Below, in pieces: positions 10,801 through 21,734 of a stretch of 64,000 bases of DNA. The DNA is from Lineus longissimus (lineage: Eukaryota; Nemertea; Pilidiophora; Heteronemertea; Lineidae): the NCBI RefSeq assembly GCF_910592395.1, contig NC_088321.1, positions 3,038,001 to 3,102,000 of the forward strand, given 5' to 3'. A model generated the notes under the pieces. That model was not told the origin of the DNA. It saw only the letters and a list, made by a program, of their open reading frames with translations, and made no database searches. Position 1 is the first letter of the stretch. The number at the start of each line of letters is the position of its first letter. The position numbers and the translations under genes were made by a program.

Positions 10801-10869
10801 GATCAAGTTGCTAGCTGTTCTTTTCAAGATGGCAGCCTTCTGGACAATGAAAGTACTCGGAAACCTATT
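10801..10869 (+). pseudogene. Kinase-like gene exon
   Basis: Acceptor GCACTACAG and donor GTGAGT; 23 open codons, phase 0. Confidence 0.55.
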
Positions 10870-11186
10870 GTGAGTATCTATATTTTCAAAAGCTAGTAAA
10901 TGTTGTGGCCATACTCTGCTGCTAAGGGTTTTTTTAAATCAGGTTAGATTTATAAATTTTCAAATGAATGAAGGAACCACTAATGTAGATCTTTATTATA
11001 GTAAAAAAACCCTAAAATTAAGAATTTTTTGTGCACATTGAAACATGGAAAACATGGATTGCAAAGATTTCCGAAAGGTGTGGATTTCCTTATGCTCTGT
11101 TGACCTACCAAACTCAATTAGTCAGTTCATCAAAAGTGTTGACATGATATATGAATTAATAAGAGCATGTTGATATATGCTTTTAG

Positions 11187-11255
11187 GCACCTGTTGCCGA
11201 TTCTTCTCATCAGGATGACTGCAGACAAGATACTGAAACACAGGAACAGTTAAAT
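11187..11255 (+). pseudogene. Kinase-like gene exon
   Basis: Acceptor GCTTTTAG and donor GTAAGT; 23 open codons, phase 0, acidic and Gln-rich. Confidence 0.55.
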
Positions 11256-11409
11256 GTAAGTGTAAATTTCTTAGAATGAAAGACTTGGTAATAATCAGGA
11301 CAGAGATGTCCTTGACATTATTTCTAACGGTTTATGAACTGTATGAAAATCTGAACAATTGCCAAACATTATTACATCTACAAACTAATGACGATGATCT
11401 CATTTTCAG

Positions 11410-11493
11410 GGAGCTGTAGTGTCAACAAGTTCACCAAATAAGAGTCATTATGCTGCTAGCGCATATACACAAGCATGGATATCAAAATTTGCC
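11410..11493 (+). pseudogene. Kinase-like gene exon
   Basis: Acceptor CATTTTCAG and donor GTAAGT; 28 open codons, phase 0, Ser-rich then AYTQAWISKFA. Confidence 0.55.
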
Positions 11494-12694
11494 GTAAGTA
11501 CATGTATTTTTATCAAGAAAGCATGTAACTAGATGAAATTCAATTTGAGGTCGTTAGAGTAAATAACAACTTAAAGTGGTGTATGTCTCCTTCAATAACT
11601 AAGATGATGGCATTGACGAGTTCGACGCCAATAATAGATGCAATGATGATGAGGTTTTGCTGTTCAAACAAATTTGTTGTGGCATTTAGTACATGAAATA
11701 TGGTATTTAAATCCCGAAAAACATAGAGGCCAAATGAAACATTTGGTGAAGACAACGATCAAAGTTCTGGCTAGGTTATGTACCCCTGCGAAATGAATTT
11801 TACCTTGGGTGGATTTTGTTGGAAATAGCTGGAATTTCCAGCTCTTGGCTGGAATAAGCTGACACTTTGAATTTAGAGAGTTTCATCGAAAAGTTATAGC
11901 TGGCAAAAGCTGACAAAAACTGGAACTTTATCCATAGGGTGGAAATTCTTGGCATTTTCTGGAACTTTACTTTTCGTAAAAGTTCCAGCGCTGGAAATCT
12001 CTGTCACTTTACTATGAGATTGTCAGAGCTGGAATTAGCTGGAAATTTCAAATTCGATGTTTCTGACAATTGTTGGAAAAAGCTGGCATTTTGCTGGCAT
12101 TATGCAAATTGCTATTATGTTATGCAATTCTATCATGTGGTCTTATCACCTGACCTATCCCATGATGCATTACACCTCAGACAGGAACTGGTAGGTTTGA
12201 ATTTTCAAGTCAAACAAAGAAATCATGTGGGAGCTCTTCTTATTTCTTGATTTTTACCCCGAATTCGATATCAAGATATCCAAAGTTTACACAAATTGAA
12301 TTGGAACACATAAGGATTCAAATGAATGCCAAAAGGGTAATCTGGACAGGCCTTGAGGTTGTTTTTTTAGCATATGATGAAGCCTGAATCAGTGTATGTG
12401 CTGTAAGCCTGTATTATTGTATGCATGATCGTAGACCTGGACGGTATCATAACTGTAAGATTTTGCATGGGAGATGTCCACAGCTCATGACTCATGTAAG
12501 TGATGGAGTCAATCAACAGTCGGCTTGCTCCATCATTCTTTTCAAGGTCGTGCAGTGATGTTATTTGGACATCCATTTTGGACGTCAGTCCCCGTCTGTA
12601 ACCCTGCCCTCCAGACATCAAAGTGACAGAGTGTGCTATGTGTGGTTAACATCATGTTGATGTCACGGTATCCAGTTAAAACGGCACCTCTTTT

Positions 12695-12845
12695 TTATTT
12701 GGCTCACCTTGTGAGCCTATGCGATGATGTGGCGTCCATCGTTGGTGGCGGCCGTATGTTAGCGCGGCACGTTTCGTAAAGTCTGGACTTAAAATTGGTA
12801 TAGGCCTACATATGTTCCATGGGCCCTGGGGCAATTCACACCAAT
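12695..12845 (+). mobile_element. Fragment of the GGCTCACC element
   Basis: TTTATTTGGCTCACCTTGTG, a GGCACGTTTCGTAAA unit start and CATGGGCCCTGGGG near the right end are recognisable; internal units are deleted. Confidence 0.5.
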
Positions 12846-13299
12846 CTGGTCAATCCATGATCCTCAAACTTACGAGCCTAATGTGAATACTTTGCACTAT
12901 CTATATTATTAAACGAGAGGCAAAATTTTGCTGTCAGTGATTGTCAATGACGTCATCGTATCAACTGATCACAATTAGCTATGATGTAAATGACGTGCTG
13001 TCTCCAGGATGGGCATTGAGCCCTGACGACGCCAGTCGGCATTGACGAGCACTCCAACCCAGGTCATGTGGCAACTTAAACCATCTGCAATGGGGAAGTG
13101 TCCGCCTGGCAGAGGTGTCTGCAAGGAGCCTCAGTGAAGCAATAATCTTACGTTTTATATGATAGGGCCTCTTATGCTCGTGTAAGTCCATGGTCAACAC
13201 ACACCAAGAATGATATTTACATTATAACAGTGTGACAAGATTGTGTCAGAAAACTAAGGGATTAGGTCAGTGGCATATGCTCAAAACTTGATAATGCCA

Positions 13300-13595
13300 C
13301 AGCAATCATGTTTGCAAGTGACATAAATCACTTGTTTGCATAGATAATTTCAGGTGCCCGCAACAAGAACTGGTCATCCTAGCAACCTCTGTTGGAAGCA
13401 AAATCAACCTGCAACCTTTAATCATATTTCTGTGTGACAGAAATTGCTTGTTTGCAGTTATAATTGCAGATGCCATCAAAATTGAATTAGAATTGGAAAT
13501 CGCACGGCCTGGGATCAAGCAAAATCAACATGCAATCATGTTTGCATGTGAAAAATTGCCTGTCTGTGGTGATAATCGCAGGTGCGTGTGACAAG
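13300..13595. repeat. Degenerate ~115-bp repeat, about three copies
   Basis: The phrase TTTGCA(A/T)GTGA followed by TTGC(C)TGT(T)TG and AGGTGC recurs near 13309, 13428 and 13540. It is part of the foldback element's core. Confidence 0.45.
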
Positions 13596-14237
13596 ATTGC
13601 AATCAGCAAAGTCAAAACTAAGCGATTATTGGTTTTACTCCACGACAAGAGATCTTCTTGTTGCATATCACAACGATTCTAATCATAGTCACTGTTGAGT
13701 GACAAAAAACGCCTGTTTATTAGTGTGCAGTGCTCTGATCGATTCAAACGTAGAGCAGGTCACATACTCAATATTAAATTTCCAGCTAATGTCAACTAAT
13801 GCCAGCTATTTCCAATAAATGACAGCCCTGACATTCCTCGTTGCATGCTGAATTTGTAATTTCCAGCTAATGTCAACTAATGCCAGCTATTTCCAATAAA
13901 TGACAGCCCTGACATTGGTAATCAGCTGGAAGGCCTGGGTCAAGATTTTTCCACCTAATTCCAGCTCTGGAAATTTAAAGGTTCCAGCTAATGCCAGGTT
14001 ATGCCAGCTTTTTCCAGAGCTGGCATTTTCTGGCACTGCCATTTACCAAAATACCGCCAAACTCCAGCCCTGACATTTTCTGGAATTTCCAGCTAATTCC
14101 AGCCTCCTGGCAAGGAAAAATAGTTTGGAATTAGGTGGAAATTGCCGGCTTTTGCCGACAATTTCCAGTCGAATTTCGCAGGGGTATGACATGAACACAA
14201 TTATTATTGTTCTCATGAGTATCTTCTTTTATTACAG

Positions 14238-14360
14238 TCACACGGTGCGCCTACTGGTAGTTCAACTCTTACAAAAGAAGCCATAACTGTTCAAAGAAGG
14301 AAGTTATGTCTGCAAAGTTCCACAGAGAGAAGGTCACCAGAAAAATGTCCGTCACAAGAA
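14238..14360 (+). pseudogene. Kinase-like gene exon
   Basis: Acceptor TTTATTACAG and donor GTAAGT; 41 open codons in phase 0, Ser/Thr-rich. Confidence 0.55.
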
Positions 14361-14661
14361 GTAAGTTCACAGAGTTGGCCTTGTTAAAAAAAACTTGAGT
14401 TTAAACACAGCGTTATAACAACTTCCCACAAATCAGTATAGATTCAAATGCAAGATGCATTTATTACTATTTGCACATCATCAGGCTGGACCAGTTACAG
14501 TGCTGTGGCCAAGTGGGGATTAGCAGGTTGAAACCTCACCATACAGGAGCACCCCTAATACTTTACATATATGTCTGCTTTGGGCAATGCTAGAGAGATT
14601 TTGGACACTGGTTGAGCAGAGCCTGGGTGTTGTGGTTACAGCTGCTCCTTTGCCTTTTCAG

Positions 14662-15691
14662 AGTTCCAAATTAAGACAACTGAGAAGTGACTACGAAAAG
14701 CTTGAAGACAAGTGTGACAGGCTAAAAGATGAACTTGTGTAGACAGACAGGCGCTATAAATACTTATATGAACAGTACAACAACGTGCAATTCATGGCCT
14801 CAGTGCGGAATGAACGACACAAAATTTGTACCCACTTTCGAATGGCGGAGCAAGTGTCGTCATATGCTGTCAAGCAGGTTGAAGAGAGTGTTTTTAGCAA
14901 CGTCTTTTTCAATCCAGACTGTGACATAGACAACGTCATTGTTCCTATCATCAATGTAAAGCTGATGAAAGTATTAAAAGTTGGAGACACTTGCCAAATA
15001 TACAAAGCCGCTTGCCACACTGTCAATAGGTTCGCTGCTAAGCAATACAGTGATGAGAACTATGTATCCGTTGTCAACCGAGAGTTTCAGGTGCTGTCCT
15101 GTATCAATGCCACATTTACCCCATTCCCAATTGGAGTATACTATGAGGATAACAAACCAGCATTGGTGACTTCACTCCACCACATTACGGGGACTGTATA
15201 TAGCTTAAAGGACTGTTTTTTTTAATTTTCCTTCCCATTTAAGTGGGAGGGGATGGGTGAAAGCAACGGTCACATTTGGCTTTCACCTCAGTCACCTCTT
15301 CGAAAGACGTTTTTTGCACAATAACTTGAAGGCTGATAATGTTGTGCTGGATGCAAATGAGAAGGGCATAGATGTCATTCTGTGCAGTTGGAAAAATTCT
15401 TGTAGAATCGAATCTGCCCGAATTCTCACAGAGAAGCAAACAAAAAAGTTTGCGGACAATATTGTTGTCCCAGAGGTTTTGCGCAAAGAGAAGCCATTTT
15501 CAATTGCAAGTAACATTTATGCATTCGATTGTCTTGGAATCTTGATTGTGAAATATTGTAGGGCATATGAAATCACGAATTACAATTTACCAGCTCTGGA
15601 AAGATTCTGTCTGAAATGTGTGAGTCCAAGATCTGCAGCAAGGCCAGATGTTGAGCTGTTCGACGAATACCTCGAATCATTTGACATATAA
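14662..15691 (+). pseudogene. Kinase-like gene terminal exon (coiled coil plus kinase-like domain)
   Basis: Acceptor CCTTTTCAG. The frame is open to TAG at 14740, continues in the same frame to TAA at 15223-15225, and is recovered one base over from about 15226 to the stop at 15689-15691. The shift sits in a run of eight T residues; losing one T restores a continuous kinase-like domain across the break. It is one large exon, as is common for genes carried by DNA transposons, but this is not diagnostic. Confidence 0.65.
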
Positions 15692-16500
15692 TAATGTGTG
15701 ACTCTAACTGAAAAGACTGTACATGTATCCCTCTGACATTGGCGGATGGTATTTTGGAGAACTTTGTTTTCCACCTGGAGGTTCTATCTTGACAGAGAAT
15801 ACTTGGTCTGTAAGGTCACACACAATTTACAAACTGTATGGCGAGTTTGGGTCTTAACCCTTTAGCTCCTGCGAGTCTACAAATTTTTTTCCAGTATCTC
15901 CCTGAAGATTTCGAGGTATTCCTATAGTGTATAGACTTTTGGCAAAAGAGATACAAAAAGTTGAAAATGAAGTACTACAAGTTATTTTGAAGCTAACAAT
16001 CATACCTACAATATGATATCATTAATTTTTCATTTTAACCCCCTGGTATCGACGGGATTAACCCTCTCAGCAATTTAGTGAAAATTCATAAAAAGGCCCT
16101 GTAGTAAACAACAGAATCATAAGAAGTTCCTACCTAATCAAAAAAATCCATAAAGAAACCCAAATGTATGATAATCCAGCCTAATATCGATCGAAAAACA
16201 CAACCCGGCATACTCCTGTACATGAATACATGAATGGTTTGATATGAAGTTATGGTTTGCACATGTCACATTTGTTGGTCAAGTTGGACCATGAGAATTG
16301 CGAAATTAAAACACCTACAAAAATGTCCAGGGTGTGGTTTTATTGCTGAATTGACATGTAGACGATGGATATCTTTTTACCAATGAATACTAGTTGTATG
16401 TTGTTATTATCAATATGTCTGGCCTTCCTAGTTGGTCACAAGTTGTCATATTGACTTGTCTAGTTCGAAGTGTTCTGTTTAATAAAAACACTTGAATTCA
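15692..16500 (+). other. Probable 3'UTR of the kinase-like gene
   Basis: AT-rich, non-coding; AATAAA at 16481-16486 is a candidate poly(A) signal. Confidence 0.35.
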
Positions 16501-17360
16501 CTTGAGTCATATGTTGTGTTTTCCTTTGAATTTTATTACACAGTGGCGAGTATTGATACTTTCAATTATAGCCTACAGTGGAAACCAACACAGACCAGAG
16601 CTACAAGGAGAATGGCATGCCAGATCAAAAGGGAATCTTTCTGTGTTCGCTTGCTACCACACTGTGACCAAAAACTGGAAATTACAACAGCTTTTTTAGG
16701 TGACGAGGTGCATTTTGGAGGACAATCGGGACAATGTTGAGACTAGTCCACGGTCTGTCTGGCTTTGGAAGAAGTCTTCTATTTCCGATACATTGTACCA
16801 ATTATTTGGGAAATTACACTGTAAATTTTGTCTAGTCAGCTTGTGGAAAATTTTACAGAAGAGGGTGTGTCTGTAGGAGAAAAGCCTAGATGTGTACAAG
16901 TGATGCGTCTACACAAGTGGATTTTAGTGGAAACACCCTCAACTGACACTTTCACATTGGCACCTGCTCATGTGAAATATTTTGACAGCAATGAGCAAAA
17001 AAGCTGTTAAAATGTAGTGAAGTCCGAGTTGCTTTGAATATGGATAGCCCTAGACCAATCACAAACATGGACTGTAGACAGTGGCAGGCAGTATTCAACA
17101 CTTTGATTTTGGTTCTTACATTGCACAAGGAGTCTAAACAGACCTTAAATGTACACACAGGTATCCTTTTCCTGACAAGGAAATTATTTCATGTTGTGAC
17201 GTTCTCCCATGAACTGTTGAGCCAACTATTTCGAAGTTGTGCACTAAAAGCTCTTTTCTCCACTGACAGTTGCATCAAGTACAGCAATTCATACATAAAA
17301 CTGTAATCAATGTTGACAGAGACCATGACAAAAATATCACGAAGAAATCATTGAAAAATA
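16501..17360. other. Intergenic sequence between convergent genes, nothing recognised
   Basis: Several short open frames on both strands lack codon bias or splice context. I see no element ends. Confidence 0.35.
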
Positions 17361-17368
17361 AATCTTGC

Positions 17369-17374
17369 TTTATT
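17369..17374 (-). promoter_or_regulatory. Candidate poly(A) signal of the chromodomain gene
   Basis: AATAAA on the minus strand, about 110 nt past the stop codon at 17485-17487. Confidence 0.45.
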
Positions 17375-17484
17375 TACAGAAAACAACATTACATGTACAT
17401 GTCACAAATGATTTTGAAAAGCGATTTTATGCAGTAACATTGTCGCATAATTAAACAACTCGTCATGTCTGCATGTATACTGGC

Positions 17485-17660
17485 TTATTTGGCACTTGAA
17501 GACGTCCGATAATCTCTCAGCATGGCTTGTGAGTGTTCACTCGTGAGGTGACGGAGTGGTTCCCATGTATCATCTTGTGGACCGTCGTAGCCAACCCACT
17601 TCACTCGATATTCGAGAACACCCTTATTTTTTCGGTGCTTTTAGATCTTCTCGACTATAC
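17485..17660 (-). pseudogene. Chromodomain exon (C-terminal)
   Basis: Acceptor ATATTTCAG (minus). It reads GIVEKI, TAA, KHRKNKGVLEYRVKWVGY, then DDTWEPLRHL and a helix, ending at a TAA at 17485-17487. VEKI(L)xHR...YxVKWxGY...DDTWEP is the chromodomain signature with its aromatic cage positions. The stop replaces the usual leucine (a one-base change from TTA or CTA gives TAA), so it looks like a recent nonsense mutation. Chromodomains bind methylated histone H3 tails and occur both in host chromatin proteins and as tails of transposon proteins. Confidence 0.85.
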
Positions 17661-18037
17661 CTGAAATATATTTGGAAAAAGTTGTAAAGAGATACCAGAA
17701 CAAAAATTACATTCATTGACATTTAATGATGAGTTCTGCTGTATTTGCCAAATCCCCTAAGACCTTTCTTGCAGCAACCGCAACAATATGTTTTTGCTAC
17801 AATATTGAAGCTGCCTGTATATCACTATTTCATTGAAGGAATTCATAATTCTTTGTCATATATTGTACTGGTAAAATGACTTTTGATGCTTATTATTGCA
17901 AAAAAAGGGATCATTTTTTAGGCCAAATAGGTGATTTTAACCATTTCAAAAACACTTCGTGCATACTGGATTAAGATTGGATGCATGAAATAATCTACCA
18001 TTGGTTGGACTCTAGGAATAAGAATCCTAAAATGTAC

Positions 18038-18092
18038 CTTGGTTCGAAGATGCAAGTTTGGCTACATCTTCGCTTAATTGCTCGTCTGCATC
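18038..18092 (-). pseudogene. Chromodomain gene exon
   Basis: Minus-strand acceptor TTCTAG and donor GTACAT; 18 codons, DADEQLSEDVAKLASSNQ, phase 0 in and phase 1 out, matching both neighbours. Confidence 0.55.
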
Positions 18093-18157
18093 CTAGAAGA
18101 GTGAATGGAAATGGTTTGAATAAAATGTTTCAATGTTTGTAGTGAGGTTAGAAAGAA

Positions 18158-18619
18158 TATTCTAAAATACCTTGGTACCGTAAAGTCAACTTTTAAATGG
18201 AAAATGCATAAGCCTCGTTCTGAGAGTGGAGTGTTTTGGACACGCAACCAAGATGCTCTACCAAAGTTCCCTCGGGTTGCACTAAAATGTGGAAACCATG
18301 CACACAGCTCACTTCAGAAGTTTGAGGCTCTCAAAACACTGCTTCAAACACAAATCAGCCAAGGAAGCATCAACCACCCTAAGTTTTTTAATGAGCACTA
18401 CACATATTTGCTGAGAAAAACGCTCCAAATAGCCCATTTGCGCGGATTTTAGCATCACTTGAGCGAGCCGATCCGGACTTCCTATACGCGCTGCCGTAAC
18501 ATAATGTAAACAATGGCGCTACCGGCGCTCCGGGCAGGCGATGGATGGAATCTGCCAAATTCGCACATATTCAAGTTATTTCGTGGCCTATCTTTTTAAG
18601 TTTGAGGTATTTTAGAATA
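18158..18619. mobile_element. MITE-like element, TIR TATTCTAAAATACC
   Basis: 14-bp perfect inverted ends at 18158-18171 and 18606-18619. A reversed copy lies at 24183-24641. It contains a short open frame (18204-18452), shared by both copies, that resembles no protein I know. The element lies in a chromodomain-gene intron. Confidence 0.6.
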
Positions 18620-18796
18620 GAAATTGAACCCTCGGCTTCGGACCTTGGTTGAGTTACCAAGACACTCTCGGGTGGAGCTAAAATTTCGTCCAAACCCTCG
18701 CCTGTCGGCTCGGGTTTGGACTGTATTTTAGCTCCACCCTCGAGTGTCTTGGTAACTCAACCAAGGTCCTCCGCCTCGGGTTCAATTCCTTAAGCA
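18620..18796. repeat. Near-perfect palindrome (hairpin element)
   Basis: Two arms of about 80 bp meet at about 18705: the left arm starts AATTGAACCCTCGGC and the right arm ends GCCTCGGGTTCAATT. A reverse-oriented copy lies at 24008-24182. It directly abuts the MITE-like element, so the two move or were duplicated together. Confidence 0.75.
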
Positions 18797-18907
18797 ACAA
18801 ATTGCGATCAATATAATGTAGCTATTTAATGAAGAGATTTAAAACAATGATCAAATCAATGTTTTAAACATGAATAAGAATAATTTAGAAAACACTTCTG
18901 CTCCTAC

Positions 18908-18990
18908 CGGTTTCGCTGACTTCTTCTTTCTCATGCCAACCCTGGATTTTGTGTTCTTCATCCGAACTCCCAATTCCTCCTCCCTGCTGA
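18908..18990 (-). pseudogene. Chromodomain gene exon, basic region
   Basis: Minus-strand acceptor AATCTTTAAGAG and donor GTAGGA; reads SREEELGVRMKNTKSR then GMRKKKSAKP in phase with both neighbours. A nuclear localisation role is possible from the Lys/Arg clusters. Confidence 0.5.
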
Positions 18991-19144
18991 CTCTTAAAGA
19001 TTAGAAAAATAATGATGAGCACAATAATGGTTACTTCACAGGGTAAAAGTGCTATTCAAAAGTTGCCTTTATCATGAAAATAACTGTTGGCCAGTGCCAA
19101 TCATGTTACCACTGTACCTAAACTAATAGATGTCTCTCACCACT

Positions 19145-20020
19145 TAATATATATAATCATCTTTATTCATGTAAATTAAATTACATTACAAATGTGCAAA
19201 AGTGCAAGTGCAACAAAAGTACAAAAAGTGATGACAAAGAAATGAAAGACCCTCCCAATCCCTACATATAAGGCATAGACATTTACAGGGCTACCCAGTA
19301 CAGAGTACCCCAAGAATTACATTCATATTATCGATATCTATCCTCGAAAGTGTGTCTCCATACATTAAAAAATCTCTGATAACAGCAGCAGTTTGCTGCA
19401 GTCTATAAAACTCCGCCTTTAAAGGTACCTTGAAAGTTGGAGGAACGTGGTTCCTGGGTATATCTAACTCACTAGCCAAGTGTGAGGGTGTATTTGATAC
19501 ATTGGAGCCACTGCCATTCAAAGAAAGCGTACTCGCAAGATTAACATAGATATTGGAATTGTTTACAGCCTTACGATAAAAGTTTAAAAATCTGTTTTGT
19601 AACAATGTTTTTATTGAACAGGTATCTCATATTAGTGGCAAAAGGGCACAATGAGTCCGAGGGTGAAGTCTGCATAATTTCCGCACCGCTTTTCTCCATG
19701 CTGTATATAATACGCCTACTACTTTATTATTTAAATCCTTCAGGACTGTACCATAGAGTGACATGCAATATGAGTAAAAAAGTTTGATTTTTGTTTCAAA
19801 ATTGCAAAAATAAAACTTTGATATGAGGACATTTACCCGCCTATTGAAATCTGATACTGTTTTATGTATGTCTTGATTATTTACCCTCAGTCCAATTAAG
19901 TTTCCTAAATGGAGAGCAGTAGCTTCAGCAGTTACAGGAATACCCTGAAAAGTGATAACTATTGGTATAAGATTTCCACCACCTGGTTCCAGACAGAAAT
20001 ATAACAACTGACAAGTTTAG
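19145..20020 (-). mobile_element. 5'-truncated LINE fragment (RT C-terminal region)
   Basis: On the minus strand the frame reads NLIGLRVNN, NRRVNVLISKF, LFYSYCMSLYG, AWRKAVRKLCRLHPRTHCALLPLI, then TGA (19627), then LLQNRFLNFYRKAV. The YCMSLYGxxL and AWRK(A/G)xR...LPxxTH phrases are typical past the palm of several non-LTR clades. The 3' end holds AATAAAGATGATTATATA near 19150. It lies in the intron between exons 20117 and 18990. Confidence 0.7.
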
Positions 20021-20116
20021 AAGGGGCAGTGTTGTAGTTTTCTGCGGCATCTCGCTTGATGAAAACAAATAAAGGAAACAATGTTAATATTTTTCCACAC
20101 AGCACATTGTACTTAC

Positions 20117-20156
20117 TTGGGTTCACCGACTTCTTGAACGCACTGCCCTTGTTATC
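20117..20156 (-). pseudogene. Chromodomain gene exon
   Basis: Minus-strand TTTCAG acceptor and GTAAGT donor; DNKGSAFKKSVNP, phase 0 to 1. Confidence 0.5.
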
Positions 20157-20570
20157 CTGAAAGACATTGTAAAATGATCGGTATATCAGTATGTAAACAA
20201 AAGTATCTTCGAAGTATGCTGCATTTTGTGAATTGCCCAAAGTACAATTTCAATGGTTCACCAAGACTCTGATTGCATTGAACAGATTATGAAGATGAAT
20301 TGTGTCTTTTTCTAGATGAAGGTTATTAAAAAACAGTGCAAGAAAAACAGAACAGGCCATAGTTAATTCTTCTACTTCCAGATTATGCGAAAACACAAAA
20401 GTGCACATGTACATGTATGAATGAATGAGGAAATGACACACAGGGTAGGTCATATTGTCACAGGTAATCAGACAAAAAATGAAAATATGTTACAGTATGA
20501 GACCAATGGATCTTTTTTCAAAATTGCTCTTGGTGATAATATGTTGTAAAGGTACAGATAATATACTTAC

Positions 20571-20671
20571 TCGAATGGAAGATTTCTTTGAAAATACTGC
20601 TGGTCGTGGCATAGGCAAGGGTAAAACTGGAGCAACTCCAAGCCCACCTCCCGCAAGGTAATTGAGCATGG
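20571..20671 (-). pseudogene. Chromodomain gene exon
   Basis: Minus-strand TTTATCCAG acceptor and GTAAGT donor; open, GGGLGVAPVLPLPMPRPAVF then SKKSSIR, phase 1 to 0. Confidence 0.55.
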
Positions 20672-20835
20672 CTGGATAAAAATAGTTAAGAAAGAATTAA
20701 TTGCACCGCAACGATTGAAGAATATCTCCAACAATAATTGTAAGCAATACTCTGACGTTACTGGGACGGCGGAGTGGTGACCATTGCACTACAAAACCTA
20801 ACGTTTTCAAATAACACCTTGATATAAATGCTTAC

Positions 20836-20945
20836 CTGTAGCACTGCCACTGGGTTGAACTTCACTGGTGTTGGTCAATGGTAGAGATCCTTCTTCATCT
20901 AAGCTGAGGGTGTCTTCATCATCCATCACCAATACCTGTGGCATA
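20836..20945 (-). pseudogene. Chromodomain gene exon, acidic
   Basis: Minus-strand TTTGCAG acceptor and GTAAGC donor; MPQVLVMDDEDTLSLDEEG, phases fit both sides. Confidence 0.55.
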
Positions 20946-21292
20946 CTGCAAATGTAACACAGTGTCATTGTTTTACATAAATGCACGAACCAAGTAATTC
21001 AACCCTTAATGACGAAGAGGCTAATAAGCAAAGATGTCAATGTCGCATGATACCAGCTTAAAATCATTGAGTTTTTTAGGCAAATATTGGTGCCCATTTT
21101 CTCAGTTTTTGTAGTAAATACATGTTTACTGGCCTCGAATTTAACAAAGGGCACCGCAATAAGGTGGACATTGCCCATTTAATGACATTTGTGTTATTTA
21201 TCACAAAGACCAAAGTATCTGTCACCATTGAACATCAGGTCAATTTGATAATGCTTCTACTTCTAGCAAATGTAGATAACAGGGACCCTCAC

Positions 21293-21358
21293 CTAGAGGT
21301 GTCGGATGACATTTCTTCAGCAGCATAATGTGGTTGTTCAGGTAGGGTGCTTGATGCA
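21293..21358 (-). pseudogene. Chromodomain gene exon
   Basis: Minus-strand TTTTTACAG acceptor and GTGAGG donor; ASSTLPEQPHYAAEEMSSDT, phase 2 entry (needs an unseen upstream exon), phase 2 exit matching 20945. Confidence 0.5.
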
Positions 21359-21734
21359 CTGTAAAAATCAAAAATTAAAAACTGAATAGCAAAACCAACA
21401 GATCAAGAGTGCGTGTAGAAGCACAAAAGGAGGTACATGTACATCGGTTGCTTAGTTTTTAGCTCAGCTGACAAAGTCAGCGGGGCTAGTCAAATAGCTA
21501 TTCGATTGGTCTCCGTCCTTCCATCCTTCCATCTAGCCATCTGTAGACAAAGTTGGGCATTTTGTAATAATACAACCGAGGCACTTCAAATCTAGTCTTG
21601 CTTAAAAACACCGCAGAAAATGTTGGTTACGGAAAACAATTTGCGCAATTCGACTCAAATTCAGCTCCCCAGGGGGCAAAATGCGTAAATGAAAAAACAA
21701 TGATTTGACGCTCTATTCCAGCAGATAAAAGCTT
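21359..21734. other. Intron sequence with a possible degraded repeat
   Basis: A phrase TTTTAGCTCAGCTGACAAAG near 21458 followed by CCGTCCTTCCATCCTTCCATC resembles the ends of a GCTCAGC-type relative of the GGCTCACC elements, but no right end was found. Confidence 0.3.

Larger units (their letters stand above)
11783..14184. mobile_element. Foldback-type DNA element, TIR CCCCTGCGAAAT, TA target duplication
   Basis: The ends are CCCCTGCGAAAT at 11783 and its reverse complement ATTTCGCAGGGG ending at 14184, flanked by TA on both sides (11781-11782, 14185-14186). Subterminal arms (about 11800-12110 and 13770-14150) are built from short CTGGAATTAGCTGG / CCAGCTAATTCCAG modules in opposite orientation. 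A ~79-bp module starting AATTTCCAGCTAATG occurs twice at about 13779-13916. The middle holds a GGCTCACC-element fragment (12695-12845) and a degenerate repeat near 13300-13600. It has no transposase and lies wholly in an intron of the kinase-like gene. Confidence 0.6.
10482..15691 (+). pseudogene. Coiled-coil protein with kinase-like C-terminal domain, six exons, disrupted
   Basis: Exons 10482-10568, 10801-10869, 11187-11255, 11410-11493, 14238-14360 and 14662-15691 each have AG/GT(A/G)AG borders. All internal ones are phase 0, so the frame runs through. The N-terminal part starts within a basic stretch (RKKRLRKNKQMRKK), followed by Ser/Thr/Gln-rich low-complexity sequence. A short coiled coil (SKLRQLRSDYEKLEDKCDRL) precedes the domain. 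The kinase-like domain shows VGDTCQIYKA (nucleotide-loop position), FAAKQY (VAIK lysine), HNNLKADNVV (catalytic-loop position) and a C-lobe PEVLRKEKPFSIASNIYAF. The catalytic Asp of HRD is Asn and the DFG position reads CSW, so even a repaired protein would look like a pseudokinase. Lesions: TAG at 14740-14742 and a T8 run (15216-15223) that shifts frame. The N-terminus is not identified. Confidence 0.65.

Noticed and set aside
11939-12250. 103-codon plus-strand frame
   Set aside because: Built from the CTGGAA modules of a foldback arm.
18204-18452. 82-codon frame shared with 24388-24597
   Set aside because: Part of a duplicated MITE-like repeat; conserved by recent duplication, no recognisable domain.
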